A stretch of DNA of 7,771 nt from Bacteroidota bacterium (lineage in GTDB: Bacteria > Bacteroidota > Bacteroidia > Bacteroidales > Cfx3-03). Position numbers and translations under genes: made by a program. Shown here one piece after another: positions 1-6,983 of the stretch. The notes beneath the pieces were generated by a model that saw only the letters and a list, made by a program, of their open reading frames with translations, searched no databases and was not told the origin of the DNA. The stretch covers positions 1-7,771 of the forward strand of contig JAUZOX010000108.1 of assembly GCA_030706265.1 (NCBI GenBank), written 5' to 3'. The first letter of the stretch is position 1. Each line of letters begins with the position of its first letter.

Positions 1-1856
1 AACATGGTAAATTCATAGAAATCATTGTATTCCGTTGCTTTGAACCGTCCCTGCTTCAACTCAAACCTGCGGGCATAGATAATCTTGCGGTCTACAACCT
101 TGACCGAACTGGTGTAATCGCCAAAGGGTGTATTGATAGTTTTACCCTCAGGCAGAAAATCAATCTTATAATTCGCCGGAACCTTATAGACCAGCGTGTC
201 ATAATCAATGGTCGAGCGTGGAATCATGAAATCGGTGGTCCTTGGGTTTGTCATTTTTTGGATCGCCCCAAGTGGATTAAGGATATTCAGGGGTAAAATC
301 ATGTAATTACCAGAAAACGAAGCGTAGTTTCGTGAAGTGGTCGACTCGTCTATGATGACGGTTGGGATTAGCTGCTTGTCGGAATTGATGGTGTAATTGT
401 TTAATTGAAGCGAAGGAAGATCCGAATTTTTCAACATCCATTTTCGCTGCTCTTCCGGGGTTATGGTCAATAAATCGGAGATCTCGTCGTACTGAAGCCC
501 CTTATATCTGGTACGGATGAAGCAATTGGCGGTGCCGTCGGGTGAAATATCGAATTCGGCATGGTTTACCTTGAGGTTGTCCGGGGGGGCATATCTGGAG
601 GTATGAGCAAATATTCCTCCATCGCTCGTGATCAGCAACACATCCCGGTCATCGGTGAAGTCGCCCAGAAAACCAAACGGGATGGTCTGGTTGGTGCATT
701 CAAGCCAGATGGTGTCGTTCCTAAAAGGGACACAAAGAATGGCATGATCGAATTGCTTGAAGTTGGGAAAGTCGTGGTAGATCGGTTCGATGTATCTGCC
801 TGACGACACCAGGGCCGGAAAGGAGGCAACGCTAATCTGGCCGAGAAGTGCATGCATGTAGTTGCTCAATGCTTTGCAATCGCCATAACCCGTGCTTGAA
901 ACGGTCTGGGCCGGGTAAGGCTGGAGTCCCCCTATGCCCAGTTGGATGGAGACATAACGGGTGCGCTCCTGCATGTATGTGTATAGCTTTTTTATTTTTT
1001 GAAGCGTATCGGGAATATTTGAAAGCATTTCCTTGATTTTGGTTTTCTCTGCTTCATCCAGCTGATCGCGGCCGGCCCAGAGGTTATAAACCCACTTACC
1101 ATAATCTGCCCAGTTATCGGCGTTACCGATGTGATTGTCATAAGCCAGCTGGACCGGCATCAGGCACACCAGCGGAACCTTTTCCCAGATACTGATGCCA
1201 TAGGGTTCGTTTTCGCGGGCACAAGTTCTTTTATATTCCCAGGTTTCGGATACATTACCTGCTACATTAGTGATGGTTGATTTGCCCTCAAGGTTTATTT
1301 CTTTCTTCCTGAACTGCAGATTAGAGGGATGGCTAAAAGTAAACCGGGCATGTTCGACCGCTGAATTAAATCCTTCAAACGGAGTCCAGTATTCGTATGA
1401 AATCATGTTGCTGCACGAGATCTCGTACTCGTATTCAATAGTATAAGGGTAGTCGCCATAGTAAGGCTTATAGGCATACCTCCTGACGTCGGTATACAGG
1501 GTTGCACCATCATAAGCGGGAATATCCATGATTTCCGATTGCTTGATTTTTTTGACCCGTTTACCATCTTTATCGTAGATGTTGGCTTGTCTGAACTGGA
1601 CCTTCGAATTCTTATCGTAGTGGATCACCATGACCGCATCATTGACACCGTTCTGATCCAACACGGTGACGACTTTTTTGATTTTTTTTGTGCCGGTGTT
1701 TATGTTCATCATCTCGAGGTCTTCGATCGATTCACGGATCACGGAATGGGCATTCTGCTTTAAACTATCGGGGATCAAAGTAACAGCGTAATTTTGGGAT
1801 AGCGCTGCCTTGAACAGGAAAGAGAAAAAGAGGATTATGATGAGTTGATGACGCAT
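1..1856 (-). CDS. Exported DUF3857 / transglutaminase-like protein, active-site type (3' end outside window)
   Basis: Reading leftwards from ATG at 1856-1854, the frame stays open for 618 codons to the window edge, so only the C-terminus is missing. Residues 1-20 are a Sec signal peptide (hydrophobic ILFFSFLF core) with likely cleavage at ALS|QN and no lipobox Cys, so the protein should be periplasmic. A beta-rich DUF3857 region follows (about 45-220, with IEYEYE at 140-145), then a transglutaminase fold. The fold has G-Y-G-D-C-K with Cys327, F-D-H-A with His371, and W-L-E-C-T with Glu386 where the family triad usually has Asp. The spacing fits a papain-like Cys-His-acid site, so peptidase, transglutaminase or amidase activity is possible; the substrate is unknown. 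The rest (about 400-618) is beta-rich with no recognised motif. It lies 85 bases downstream of a related gene and is probably co-transcribed with it. Family assignment is firm; biochemical role is not known. Confidence 0.88.
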   Translation of the reverse strand, partial: MRHQLIIILFFSFLFKAALSQNYAVTLIPDSLKQNAHSVIRESIEDLEMMNINTGTKKIKKVVTVLDQNGVNDAVMVIHYDKNSKVQFRQANIYDKDGKRVKKIKQSEIMDIPAYDGATLYTDVRRYAYKPYYGDYPYTIEYEYEISCSNMISYEYWTPFEGFNSAVEHARFTFSHPSNLQFRKKEINLEGKSTITNVAGNVSETWEYKRTCARENEPYGISIWEKVPLVCLMPVQLAYDNHIGNADNWADYGKWVYNLWAGRDQLDEAEKTKIKEMLSNIPDTLQKIKKLYTYMQERTRYVSIQLGIGGLQPYPAQTVSSTGYGDCKALSNYMHALLGQISVASFPALVSSGRYIEPIYHDFPNFKQFDHAILCVPFRNDTIWLECTNQTIPFGFLGDFTDDRDVLLITSDGGIFAHTSRYAPPDNLKVNHAEFDISPDGTANCFIRTRYKGLQYDEISDLLTITPEEQRKWMLKNSDLPSLQLNNYTINSDKQLIPTVIIDESTTSRNYASFSGNYMILPLNILNPLGAIQKMTNPRTTDFMIPRSTIDYDTLVYKVPANYKIDFLPEGKTINTPFGDYTSSVKVVDRKIIYARRFELKQGRFKATEYNDFYEFTM

Positions 1857-1878
1857 GGCTGTCTTTTTAATAAGTAAT

Positions 1879-1914
1879 ACAGCGTTTTTAACGTATTGAA
1901 TTAAAAAACGCTGT
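1879..1914 (-). other. 11-bp inverted repeat between the two DUF3857 genes
   Basis: Arms 1879-1889 (acagcgttttt) and 1904-1914 are perfectly complementary around a 14-base loop. They sit 22 bases before the start codon of the downstream gene. On the minus-strand RNA the second arm is followed by AUUACUUAUU rather than a clean U-run, so this is not a classic terminator. It could be a partial terminator or attenuator, an mRNA stability or processing hairpin, or a protein-binding dyad. No Bacteroidota TAnnTTTG box is visible in the gap, which favours read-through from the upstream gene. Confidence 0.5.
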
Positions 1915-1941
1915 CGTCTGGTTATGGTCTAAGATCAAGTG

Positions 1942-3966
1942 TTATACTTTTTTCAGGATAATCTTTTCAGAATGGACCTTCACGATCTGATTGTAAAATT
2001 CTTTCAGGTCATTGTATTCCTCCGGTAAAAACAGCACCTTGGTGATGTTGCATGAGTAAACGACAATCACCCTGTTATCCTGATTTTGAATAATGTACGA
2101 CACCGCGATAGAATTATCGGGCAGTTTGAACCTGACCGGCTTGGGAACTGATTCCACCTGGTAGCCTTCGGGTATCGTGTATTCAAACACATAAGTCTCC
2201 GAGACCGGATAATTATAATTTACGGGATATTTACGATCTTCGAGCGTGTACTCATTCTTCAAAAGAGCTTCATAAAGCAAAGGGGTGAAAAGAAGCTTGT
2301 CTCCAATCATATCGACATGGTCGGTGATTTTGATGTTCATTGAATCGGACACCGGCTGATAGATGTCATTCCGGTTCGCAACCTGATAGCTATTGATGGT
2401 AAGCCCTTTATATTTCTCGTTTTCCTGGACCAGCTTGATGAATTCATCGTTATTCTTAACCTTTTTAAGCTGTTGCCGGTAATCTATGGCGGCATATCCA
2501 TCGTATTTGGACTGGACTGTACCGGTGAATGAACCGTCAGTATTAAGTTTTAAGTAATAGGCCGTTCCTTCGGTGTATTTGGTATTGCTGACTATGGGAA
2601 CCCAGTAGCCTTCTGCATTGTCGATGGCGCGGCCTTGTCCGTTGATATCGTTTGGCGGCAGGACCCCTATGGGACAAAGATCGCTGCTTGCATCGAGCAG
2701 TATAGTCTTTCCGTCAATGTCCACCTTGGCAAGCACAGAATTGAACCTGGCAATTCCAGGTGACATATCCAGGATAAAGCCATTGTCACGGGTACTGAAC
2801 AATACAGGGGTTGCATTCAGTCCCGCCGATTTAAGCATGAGGGTCAACAGTAGATTGATTTCTGCTGAGTTGCCGGTGCGATCATTATAGGGTTTCTTTA
2901 AACCGTTCACTGCAAAGATCGCATAATGATCGTTCCACTTCATTCTGCGCTGGACATAACTGTAGATGGCGGCCGCCTTTTCCAAATCTGAAGTTTTGCC
3001 TTTACAGATCATTTTAACGGAATCACTGACAAAGCCACCCAATTTCAAGAGCCAGCCAAAATCCTGATCGTTTACCATTTTAGTGTTAATAGACGCCCAT
3101 GATTCTGCAAAAGTTTGCCGCTCAAGGCTGCCGGTAATATGGAAACTGGCCAGTTCAAAATCAATCGATTGGAGGTAATTGTCTTCACAATCGATATTGG
3201 GTTCGGTTTTAAATGCTGGAACATCTTGTACCGCAAGCAGATGATCATTGGTTGTGGCCTGAACCATGGAGCTTTCTCTGACAGGGGCGCCACTACCGGG
3301 CGATGAATATTCGTCACGAAAATTTAAAGTAGTGAGTGATTTGTCTTCTTTATTGATCGTAAAAGCCAGGTATCCTTTGGTACTCAGGCGGTAATCAAAA
3401 TACTCGGAAATATGAGTGTTGTATTGACTCCAGAGAGCGGGATAGGAGTATTGAAAATACCAACCCCGGAAATTATAAAGAAAATCAGAGTTGATAGTAT
3501 ATGAAATTTCGATGATAGAACCCTCTTTGATTTGAGGTAAAGCAAATTTTTTGGTGATATAGTTTTTTGAATTTTCCTCAAAGATGTTATCACTATTTAG
3601 TTTTGACTCGACTATTTTGCCATTTACGACATTGAATGTAGAGGCTTTTATCGAAGCCATCGATTCTTTTGCAAAACCGGTTTTAAAGAGCTTGACTTTA
3701 ATATTGGCTAAGTCAAAAGCCGATTTCTTAAAGATCTTGATGCGGTAATGGCGGTTATAAACGATTTGAAAATTCCCATCGCCTTTGGTACCGATGGAAC
3801 AGTCTCCATCATCGAACAATATCAAGGCACCCGCGGCGGTATCCTTATCATACCGGGTCAAACTTATTTCAGCGAGATCTATTTTTCCAAATTTTGGAGC
3901 TTTAAACTGACCATATGAAACAGAAAAAACAAAAAAGAAGATAAAACAAAATAGAAGTCTTCTCAT
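1942..3966 (-). CDS. Exported DUF3857 protein with degenerate transglutaminase fold
   Basis: The gene encodes 674 residues. Residues 1-19 form a signal peptide (long Phe-rich core, cleavage SYG|QF) without a lipobox, so the mature protein is expected in the periplasm. DUF3857 covers about 65-225, including GSIIEISYTI (149-158) and RGWYFQYSYPALWSQY (167-182). The transglutaminase-like fold covers about 305-430. Aligned to the neighbouring gene, the active-site Cys falls on Ser367 (in RTGNSAEINLLL) and the His on Ser410 (in RFNSVLAKV); only the acid, Asp425 (ILLDAS), remains. The Ser367-Ser410-Asp425 spacing (43 and 15 residues) matches Cys327-His371-Glu386 next door (44 and 15), which supports the alignment. 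It is therefore probably a non-catalytic, ligand-binding or structural relative. Residues 430-674 are beta-rich and unassigned. The first 200 or so codons look AT-richer than the rest. It is first in the likely two-gene operon. Confidence 0.9.
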   Translation of the reverse strand: MRRLLFCFIFFFVFSVSYGQFKAPKFGKIDLAEISLTRYDKDTAAGALILFDDGDCSIGTKGDGNFQIVYNRHYRIKIFKKSAFDLANIKVKLFKTGFAKESMASIKASTFNVVNGKIVESKLNSDNIFEENSKNYITKKFALPQIKEGSIIEISYTINSDFLYNFRGWYFQYSYPALWSQYNTHISEYFDYRLSTKGYLAFTINKEDKSLTTLNFRDEYSSPGSGAPVRESSMVQATTNDHLLAVQDVPAFKTEPNIDCEDNYLQSIDFELASFHITGSLERQTFAESWASINTKMVNDQDFGWLLKLGGFVSDSVKMICKGKTSDLEKAAAIYSYVQRRMKWNDHYAIFAVNGLKKPYNDRTGNSAEINLLLTLMLKSAGLNATPVLFSTRDNGFILDMSPGIARFNSVLAKVDIDGKTILLDASSDLCPIGVLPPNDINGQGRAIDNAEGYWVPIVSNTKYTEGTAYYLKLNTDGSFTGTVQSKYDGYAAIDYRQQLKKVKNNDEFIKLVQENEKYKGLTINSYQVANRNDIYQPVSDSMNIKITDHVDMIGDKLLFTPLLYEALLKNEYTLEDRKYPVNYNYPVSETYVFEYTIPEGYQVESVPKPVRFKLPDNSIAVSYIIQNQDNRVIVVYSCNITKVLFLPEEYNDLKEFYNQIVKVHSEKIILKKV

Positions 3967-4039
3967 CGTTGAAATGTTTTAAAGGGTTAATTACAATTTG
4001 TTTCTAATCTATAGAAAATAAGAGTATTTAAATATCTTT

Positions 4040-4047
4040 TAAAGGTA
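4040..4047 (-). promoter_or_regulatory. Possible -7 box for the DUF3857 gene pair
   Basis: On the minus strand this reads TACCTTTA, one base off the Bacteroidota TAnnTTTG box, about 75 bases upstream of the start codon at 3966. No TTG is seen at the expected -33 distance, and the surroundings are so AT-rich that chance matches are likely. It is offered only as the best candidate in the gap. Confidence 0.22.
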
Positions 4048-4295
4048 AAAAAGATTATTAAATATCATAACCATATAAAAAAAATATTTAATTCAGCTAT
4101 CTTTTTGTCGTAAGCTAGGGTTGATACAAGGAAAACGGGACCGGTATTTTAAGCAAATAATGGGGGCTGCAGATCATGGAACGGGGAAACCCCAAAGGAA
4201 AAGTGTTTTAGATTAGCAATAACAAGAAATGATTTTTTCCGGCCGCCCCAGGAATCTACTTGATCTACTATCGGGATAATATCCAACTTTTATTC

Positions 4296-4334
4296 TCCTT
4301 TAATTCTACCCCCAATATTCCCTGAATTAAAGGG
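4296..4334. repeat. 10-bp perfect inverted repeat in the intergenic gap
   Basis: Arms 4297-4306 (cctttaattc) and 4324-4333 (gaattaaagg) are exact reverse complements around a 17-base loop, with one further T-G pair at 4296/4334. A second, overlapping pairing, ttctac at 4304-4309 with gtagaa at 4337-4342, is mutually exclusive with it. The two alternatives would suit an RNA switch or a protein-binding dyad, but the stem has no U-run and no gene lies close on either side. Confidence 0.5.
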
Positions 4335-4846
4335 TTGTAGAAGGGGAGCTTTGGGGTAATCAGAAGCCCTTTTCGGTCATTGCCGACCGCATGCATTGCC
4401 ATCATGCAAGGTCTAAAAACAAGGCGACAAAAGAAGGACAGATTTTAATCCGGCCGTTTAATTTCTAGTCCCTCCCCTACTGAGAATAGCCAAAAACATT
4501 TTGAAGAAAACACCAATGTAGCAACGGATAATGCTTCATGAAGCGACCAACATTTTGTAGGGATGGTCCTAGTGACCAACCGCATGTAAAGCGCACCTGA
4601 TCGTCTGTTTAGGGCCTGTATTTAGGTTCCCCACCACCAAGCTGTCAAAGCAATTTTTCAAAAAGTTCCACAATTGGCTTTCCTCTACAAAGCTCCCCGC
4701 ACCAAACTGGCTAGGGGGCTTTAACTGCGCAAATAACAACTAATCTCCAAACCTGCCAAATGCGCTGTTGGGGCCGTATGGATATTCAAAATGAATTTTT
4801 AATCAACTTCTTACATTGGCGAGGCCATTCGTAATTCTTTTTTTTA

Positions 4847-4854
4847 TAATTTTG
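4847..4854 (+). promoter_or_regulatory. Promoter -7 box of the efp-lpxD operon
   Basis: The sequence TAATTTTG matches the Bacteroidota housekeeping-sigma consensus TAnnTTTG exactly. It lies 45 bases before the efp start codon, implying a leader of roughly 35-40 bases. The -33 element is weak: no TTG sits at 19-21 bases, and the nearest one, at 4816-4818, is about 28 bases away. A T-run separates the two. Confidence 0.62.
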
Positions 4855-4899
4855 CACGATATTACAACCAGAAACTTAAGTATTAATCATCAACATTTT

Positions 4900-5463
4900 A
4901 TGGCAACAACAGCTGATATTAGAAACGGATTATGCATCGAATTTAATAACGATTTATTCATTATCGTCGAATTCCAACACGTGAAACCAGGCAAAGGTAA
5001 CGCCTTTGTCCGCACCAAAATGAAAAGCCTTAAGAGCGGCCGTACACTGGACAACACTTTCCCCGCCGGCGCAAAAATCGACATCGCACGTGTTGAACGC
5101 CGTCAATATCAATACCTCTACGCCGAAAACGACGGGTATAACTTCATGAACAACGAAACTTTTGAACAGGTGTTTATCGAAGCTGCATTGGTGAATGCGC
5201 CCCAGTTTCTGAAAGAAGGTCAGATTTGCGATATCATGTTCCATGCCGATACCGAGACACCCCTCTCATGCGAACTTCCTCCATTTGTCGTGATGGAGAT
5301 CACTTACTGCGAAACTGGCATCAAGGGCGATACGGCTACCCGTACCCTCAAACCCGCCACCGTCGAAACGGGAGCTACGGTTTATGTCCCCCTCTTTGTG
5401 AACCAGGGCGAAAAAATCAAGATCGATACCCGCACCGGGGAATACTCCGAACGGGTTAAATAA
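4900..5463 (+). CDS. efp: Translation elongation factor P
   Basis: The 187-residue protein has the normal EF-P length and three beta-barrel domains: an N-terminal KOW-like domain (about 1-63), a middle OB domain (about 65-125) and a C-terminal OB domain (about 128-185) ending GEYSERVK. EF-P binds between the ribosomal P and E sites and relieves stalling at consecutive prolines. Signature stretches are HVKPGKGNAFVRTK at the tRNA-facing loop, YNFMNNETFEQ, and the C-terminal GIKGDTATRTLKPATVETG followed by VPLFVNQGEKIKIDTRTGEY. The loop tip is Lys32, equivalent to E. coli Lys34, not the Arg of rhamnosylated EF-Ps. ATG 4900 is chosen because MATTADIRNG matches the family N-terminus; the frame is open back to a TTG at 4816, but that stretch covers the promoter box. 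It is first in a likely operon with the acyltransferase 18 bases downstream. Confidence 0.97.
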   Translation: MATTADIRNGLCIEFNNDLFIIVEFQHVKPGKGNAFVRTKMKSLKSGRTLDNTFPAGAKIDIARVERRQYQYLYAENDGYNFMNNETFEQVFIEAALVNAPQFLKEGQICDIMFHADTETPLSCELPPFVVMEITYCETGIKGDTATRTLKPATVETGATVYVPLFVNQGEKIKIDTRTGEYSERVK

Positions 5464-5481
5464 TCCCTTATAACACCCATC

Positions 5482-6411
5482 ATGCAACTCAAACCAGCAT
5501 TCACACTCAAACAGATAGCCGACCTCATCCACGCAGGGTTTTCGGGCGACCCCGATTTCCTGATCACCGGCCTGAATGAGATACACATGGTACAAAGAGG
5601 CGACCTTACGTTTGTCGACCATCCCAAATACTACGCCAAGGCGTTGAACTCGAACGCGACCACCATTATCATCAACAAGGAGGTGGAGTGCCCCGAAGGC
5701 AAGGCATTGTTATTCCACGACGATCCTTTCGCGGCTTATGTTTCGCTGGTCAAACGTTTTCGTCCCTTTGAAGCTTCCCAAAACATGATCAGCCCCTCGG
5801 CCCAAATCGGAGAAGGCACCGTGATCCAACCGGGCACTTTCATCGGCAACCATGTCAGCATCGGGAAGAATTGCCTGATACATGCTAACGTGAGCATTTA
5901 CGACCACACGGTGATCGGGAACAATGTCATCATCCAGTCGGGCTCCGTGATCGGGGCCGACGCCTATTACTTCCAGCGCAAGCCCGAGGGCTACCGTAAG
6001 CTGGAATCGTGCGGCAGGGCCGTTATCGAGGATAACGTGGAGATCGGAGCCATGTGCTGCATCGACAAGGGGGTATCGGGCGATACCACCATCAGCTTCG
6101 GAACCAAGACCGACAACCATGTCCAGGTCGGTCACGACACCTATATCGGCCGCCATTGCCTGATCGGTTCACACTCTGCCATAGCCGGGGTGACCCGCAT
6201 CGAAGACGACGTCATCCTTTGGGGAAAGGTGGCGGTGAACAAGGACCTGGTGATCGGAAAAGGTGCGGTAATACTGGCTCTTGCTGCCGTCGACAAGAGC
6301 CTGGAAGGGGGCAAGGCTTACTTTGGCCAGCCCGCCGTGGAGGCCCGCAGGGCCTGGAGGGAACTTGCAGCCCTCAGGAAACTACCAGAAATCATTGAAA
6401 AACTGAGATAA
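5482..6411 (+). CDS. lpxD: LpxD-family UDP-3-O-acylglucosamine N-acyltransferase (GADA-type paralogue)
   Basis: The 309-residue protein has an LpxD-type N-terminal uridine-binding domain (about 5-100, with FTLKQIADLI and RGDLTFVDHPKY) followed by a left-handed beta-helix of hexapeptide repeats (about 105-275) and a short charged C-terminal helix. LpxD enzymes work as trimers in the cytoplasm and transfer a hydroxyacyl chain from acyl-ACP to the amino group of UDP-3-O-acylglucosamine in lipid A synthesis. The catalytic His is visible as His218 in DNHVQVGHD, and VEIGAMCCIDKGVSGDT matches the conserved coil before it. Two features differ from E. coli LpxD: it is some 30 residues shorter, and the usual GxDGFG loop reads GADAYYF (158-164). 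From memory, Bacteroidota often carry a second LpxD-like gene after efp with this loop, so it may not be the main lipid A LpxD. The short gap to efp indicates co-transcription. Confidence 0.88.
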   Translation: MQLKPAFTLKQIADLIHAGFSGDPDFLITGLNEIHMVQRGDLTFVDHPKYYAKALNSNATTIIINKEVECPEGKALLFHDDPFAAYVSLVKRFRPFEASQNMISPSAQIGEGTVIQPGTFIGNHVSIGKNCLIHANVSIYDHTVIGNNVIIQSGSVIGADAYYFQRKPEGYRKLESCGRAVIEDNVEIGAMCCIDKGVSGDTTISFGTKTDNHVQVGHDTYIGRHCLIGSHSAIAGVTRIEDDVILWGKVAVNKDLVIGKGAVILALAAVDKSLEGGKAYFGQPAVEARRAWRELAALRKLPEIIEKLR

Positions 6412-6434
6412 TACGGATCTGGATTGAAAAAAGG

Positions 6435-6473
6435 GAATGTTTTTTCCCTGCCTGAGCAGCGGCATTCTCTTTT
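6435..6473 (+). terminator. Terminator-like hairpin after the efp-lpxD operon
   Basis: It starts 23 bases after the acyltransferase stop codon. The outer stem gaatg/cattc (6435-6439/6463-6467) encloses a T-rich bulge and an inner stem ctgc/gcag (6448-6451/6456-6459) with a CTGA loop, followed by TCTTTT. A competing hairpin, agggaa/ttccct, overlaps it. The stems are short, so termination is likely but not certain. Confidence 0.4.
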
Positions 6474-6527
6474 CGAAATTGTTTATCCATATTTTAATAA
6501 AAATGTCGCATTACTCTTCATTATTAT

Positions 6528-6535
6528 TATTTTTG
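6528..6535 (+). promoter_or_regulatory. Promoter -7 box of tatA
   Basis: TATTTTTG is an exact match to TAnnTTTG, 23 bases before the tatA start codon. No good TTG sits at the -33 distance; the closest is TGT at 6504-6506. Together with the hairpin behind the upstream gene, this indicates that tatA has its own transcript with a short leader. Confidence 0.5.
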
Positions 6536-6558
6536 TCCACAATTAAAAACCTATTGTC

Positions 6559-6765
6559 ATGTTAAATACTGTAATGGCTTTTCTTCCTGAAGGTGGAAGT
6601 TTGATTATAATCCTGATCGTGGTAATTCTCATCTTTGGCGGTAAGAAAATACCTGAAGTTATGCAGGGTCTGGGCAAAGGCATCCGTAGTTTCAAAGAAG
6701 GGATGAACGGAACAGATGAGCAAAAGAAAGACGAGAACACCAAAGAAAAAGAACTCGAAAAATAA
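6559..6765 (+). CDS. tatA: Sec-independent translocase subunit TatA
   Basis: The 68-residue protein has the TatA/E layout: a short N-terminus, one membrane helix (about 14-28, GSLIIILIVVILIFGG), the hinge FGGKKIPEV (26-34), an amphipathic helix (GLGKGIRSFKEGM, 37-49) and a charged Lys/Glu-rich cytoplasmic tail. TatA oligomers form the pathway by which folded proteins, recruited by TatC, cross the inner membrane. Length and hinge match the family well. ATG 6559 is used; the in-frame ATG at 6574 (Met6) would also leave a complete helix. No tatC or tatB is adjacent, so this is a stand-alone gene, as is common outside proteobacteria. TatA and TatE cannot be separated on sequence here. Confidence 0.93.
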   Translation: MLNTVMAFLPEGGSLIIILIVVILIFGGKKIPEVMQGLGKGIRSFKEGMNGTDEQKKDENTKEKELEK

Positions 6766-6818
6766 TTACTCTTTGCGGTAAGCACGTCTTACGCGAAGGA
6801 GGTACCTGTTTTTATTAT

Positions 6819-6869
6819 TTCGCCCGGTTGTTGCGGCCTCAAAGCTACACCGGGCGAATGTTTTGGTTT
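6819..6869 (+). terminator. Terminator hairpin after tatA
   Basis: Arms 6819-6828 (ttcgcccggt) and 6849-6858 (accgggcgaa) form a perfect, GC-rich 10-bp stem with a 20-base loop, followed by TGTTTTGGTTT. It lies 53 bases beyond the tatA stop codon. The large loop and interrupted T-run make it less than textbook, but it is the best candidate for the tatA 3' end. A T-rich stretch lies before the left arm, so it could also act on leftward transcripts. Confidence 0.65.
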
Positions 6870-6983
6870 ATGAAAGCCCACCAATGTTTTATGGGGGCAG
6901 CGGGTGTTTATAATAAAGGCCGGATGTTTAACCGTAAGGTTTTAACTCCACCAACCAAATTGCATTAAATATCATACTTAAGG

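Larger units (their letters stand above)
3967..4899. other. 933-base gene-free gap between divergent genes, rich in inverted repeats
   Basis: No frame shows a convincing gene here. Bases 3967-4110 are strongly AT-rich and probably carry the promoter of the minus-strand DUF3857 gene. From about 4111 to 4800 the base composition is more even and several dyads occur: 4297-4306/4324-4333 (10 bp, perfect), 4374-4378/4385-4389 (5 bp), a 12-bp palindrome gcttcatgaagc at 4533-4544, 4561-4568/4574-4581 (8 bp, one mismatch), 4647-4655/4672-4681 (one bulge) and 4689-4697/4714-4722 (9 bp with one G-U). Bases 4801-4899 hold the efp promoter and leader. I recognise no known RNA family, transposase remnant or terminal repeat pair. 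It could hold an unannotated structured RNA, or be decayed DNA. Confidence 0.6.

Noticed and set aside
561..1763. Plus-strand open frames opposite the partial DUF3857 gene (561-803, 848-1036, 1539-1763)
   Set aside because: They are antisense to a long, well-supported coding frame with a signal peptide and catalytic motifs, and they have no recognisable features.
2618..3593. Open frames on both strands inside the 674-residue gene (2618-2890, 3072-3317, 3115-3306, 3384-3593)
   Set aside because: They are shadow frames of a gene with clear domain content.
4164..4640. Possible tmRNA, because 4164-4186 vaguely resembles the GGGGCTG...GG...ACGGGG start of ssrA
   Set aside because: There is no T-arm GGTTCGA, no peptide tag of the ALAA type and no matching acceptor-end partner. 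The resemblance is short and probably chance.
4816..4899. In-frame 28-residue N-terminal extension of EF-P starting at TTG
   Set aside because: The stretch contains the TAnnTTTG box, and the protein from ATG 4900 already matches the EF-P N-terminus and normal length.
4890..6398. Antisense and alternate frames across efp and the acyltransferase, including 118- and 148-residue minus-strand frames and a 114-residue plus frame
   Set aside because: They arise from the GC-biased codon use of the real genes; their sequences are low-complexity and show no family motif.
6870..6968. A 32-codon frame between two terminators as a definite gene
   Set aside because: It has no ribosome-binding or promoter signal and no motif, so it is kept only as a possibility in the findings.
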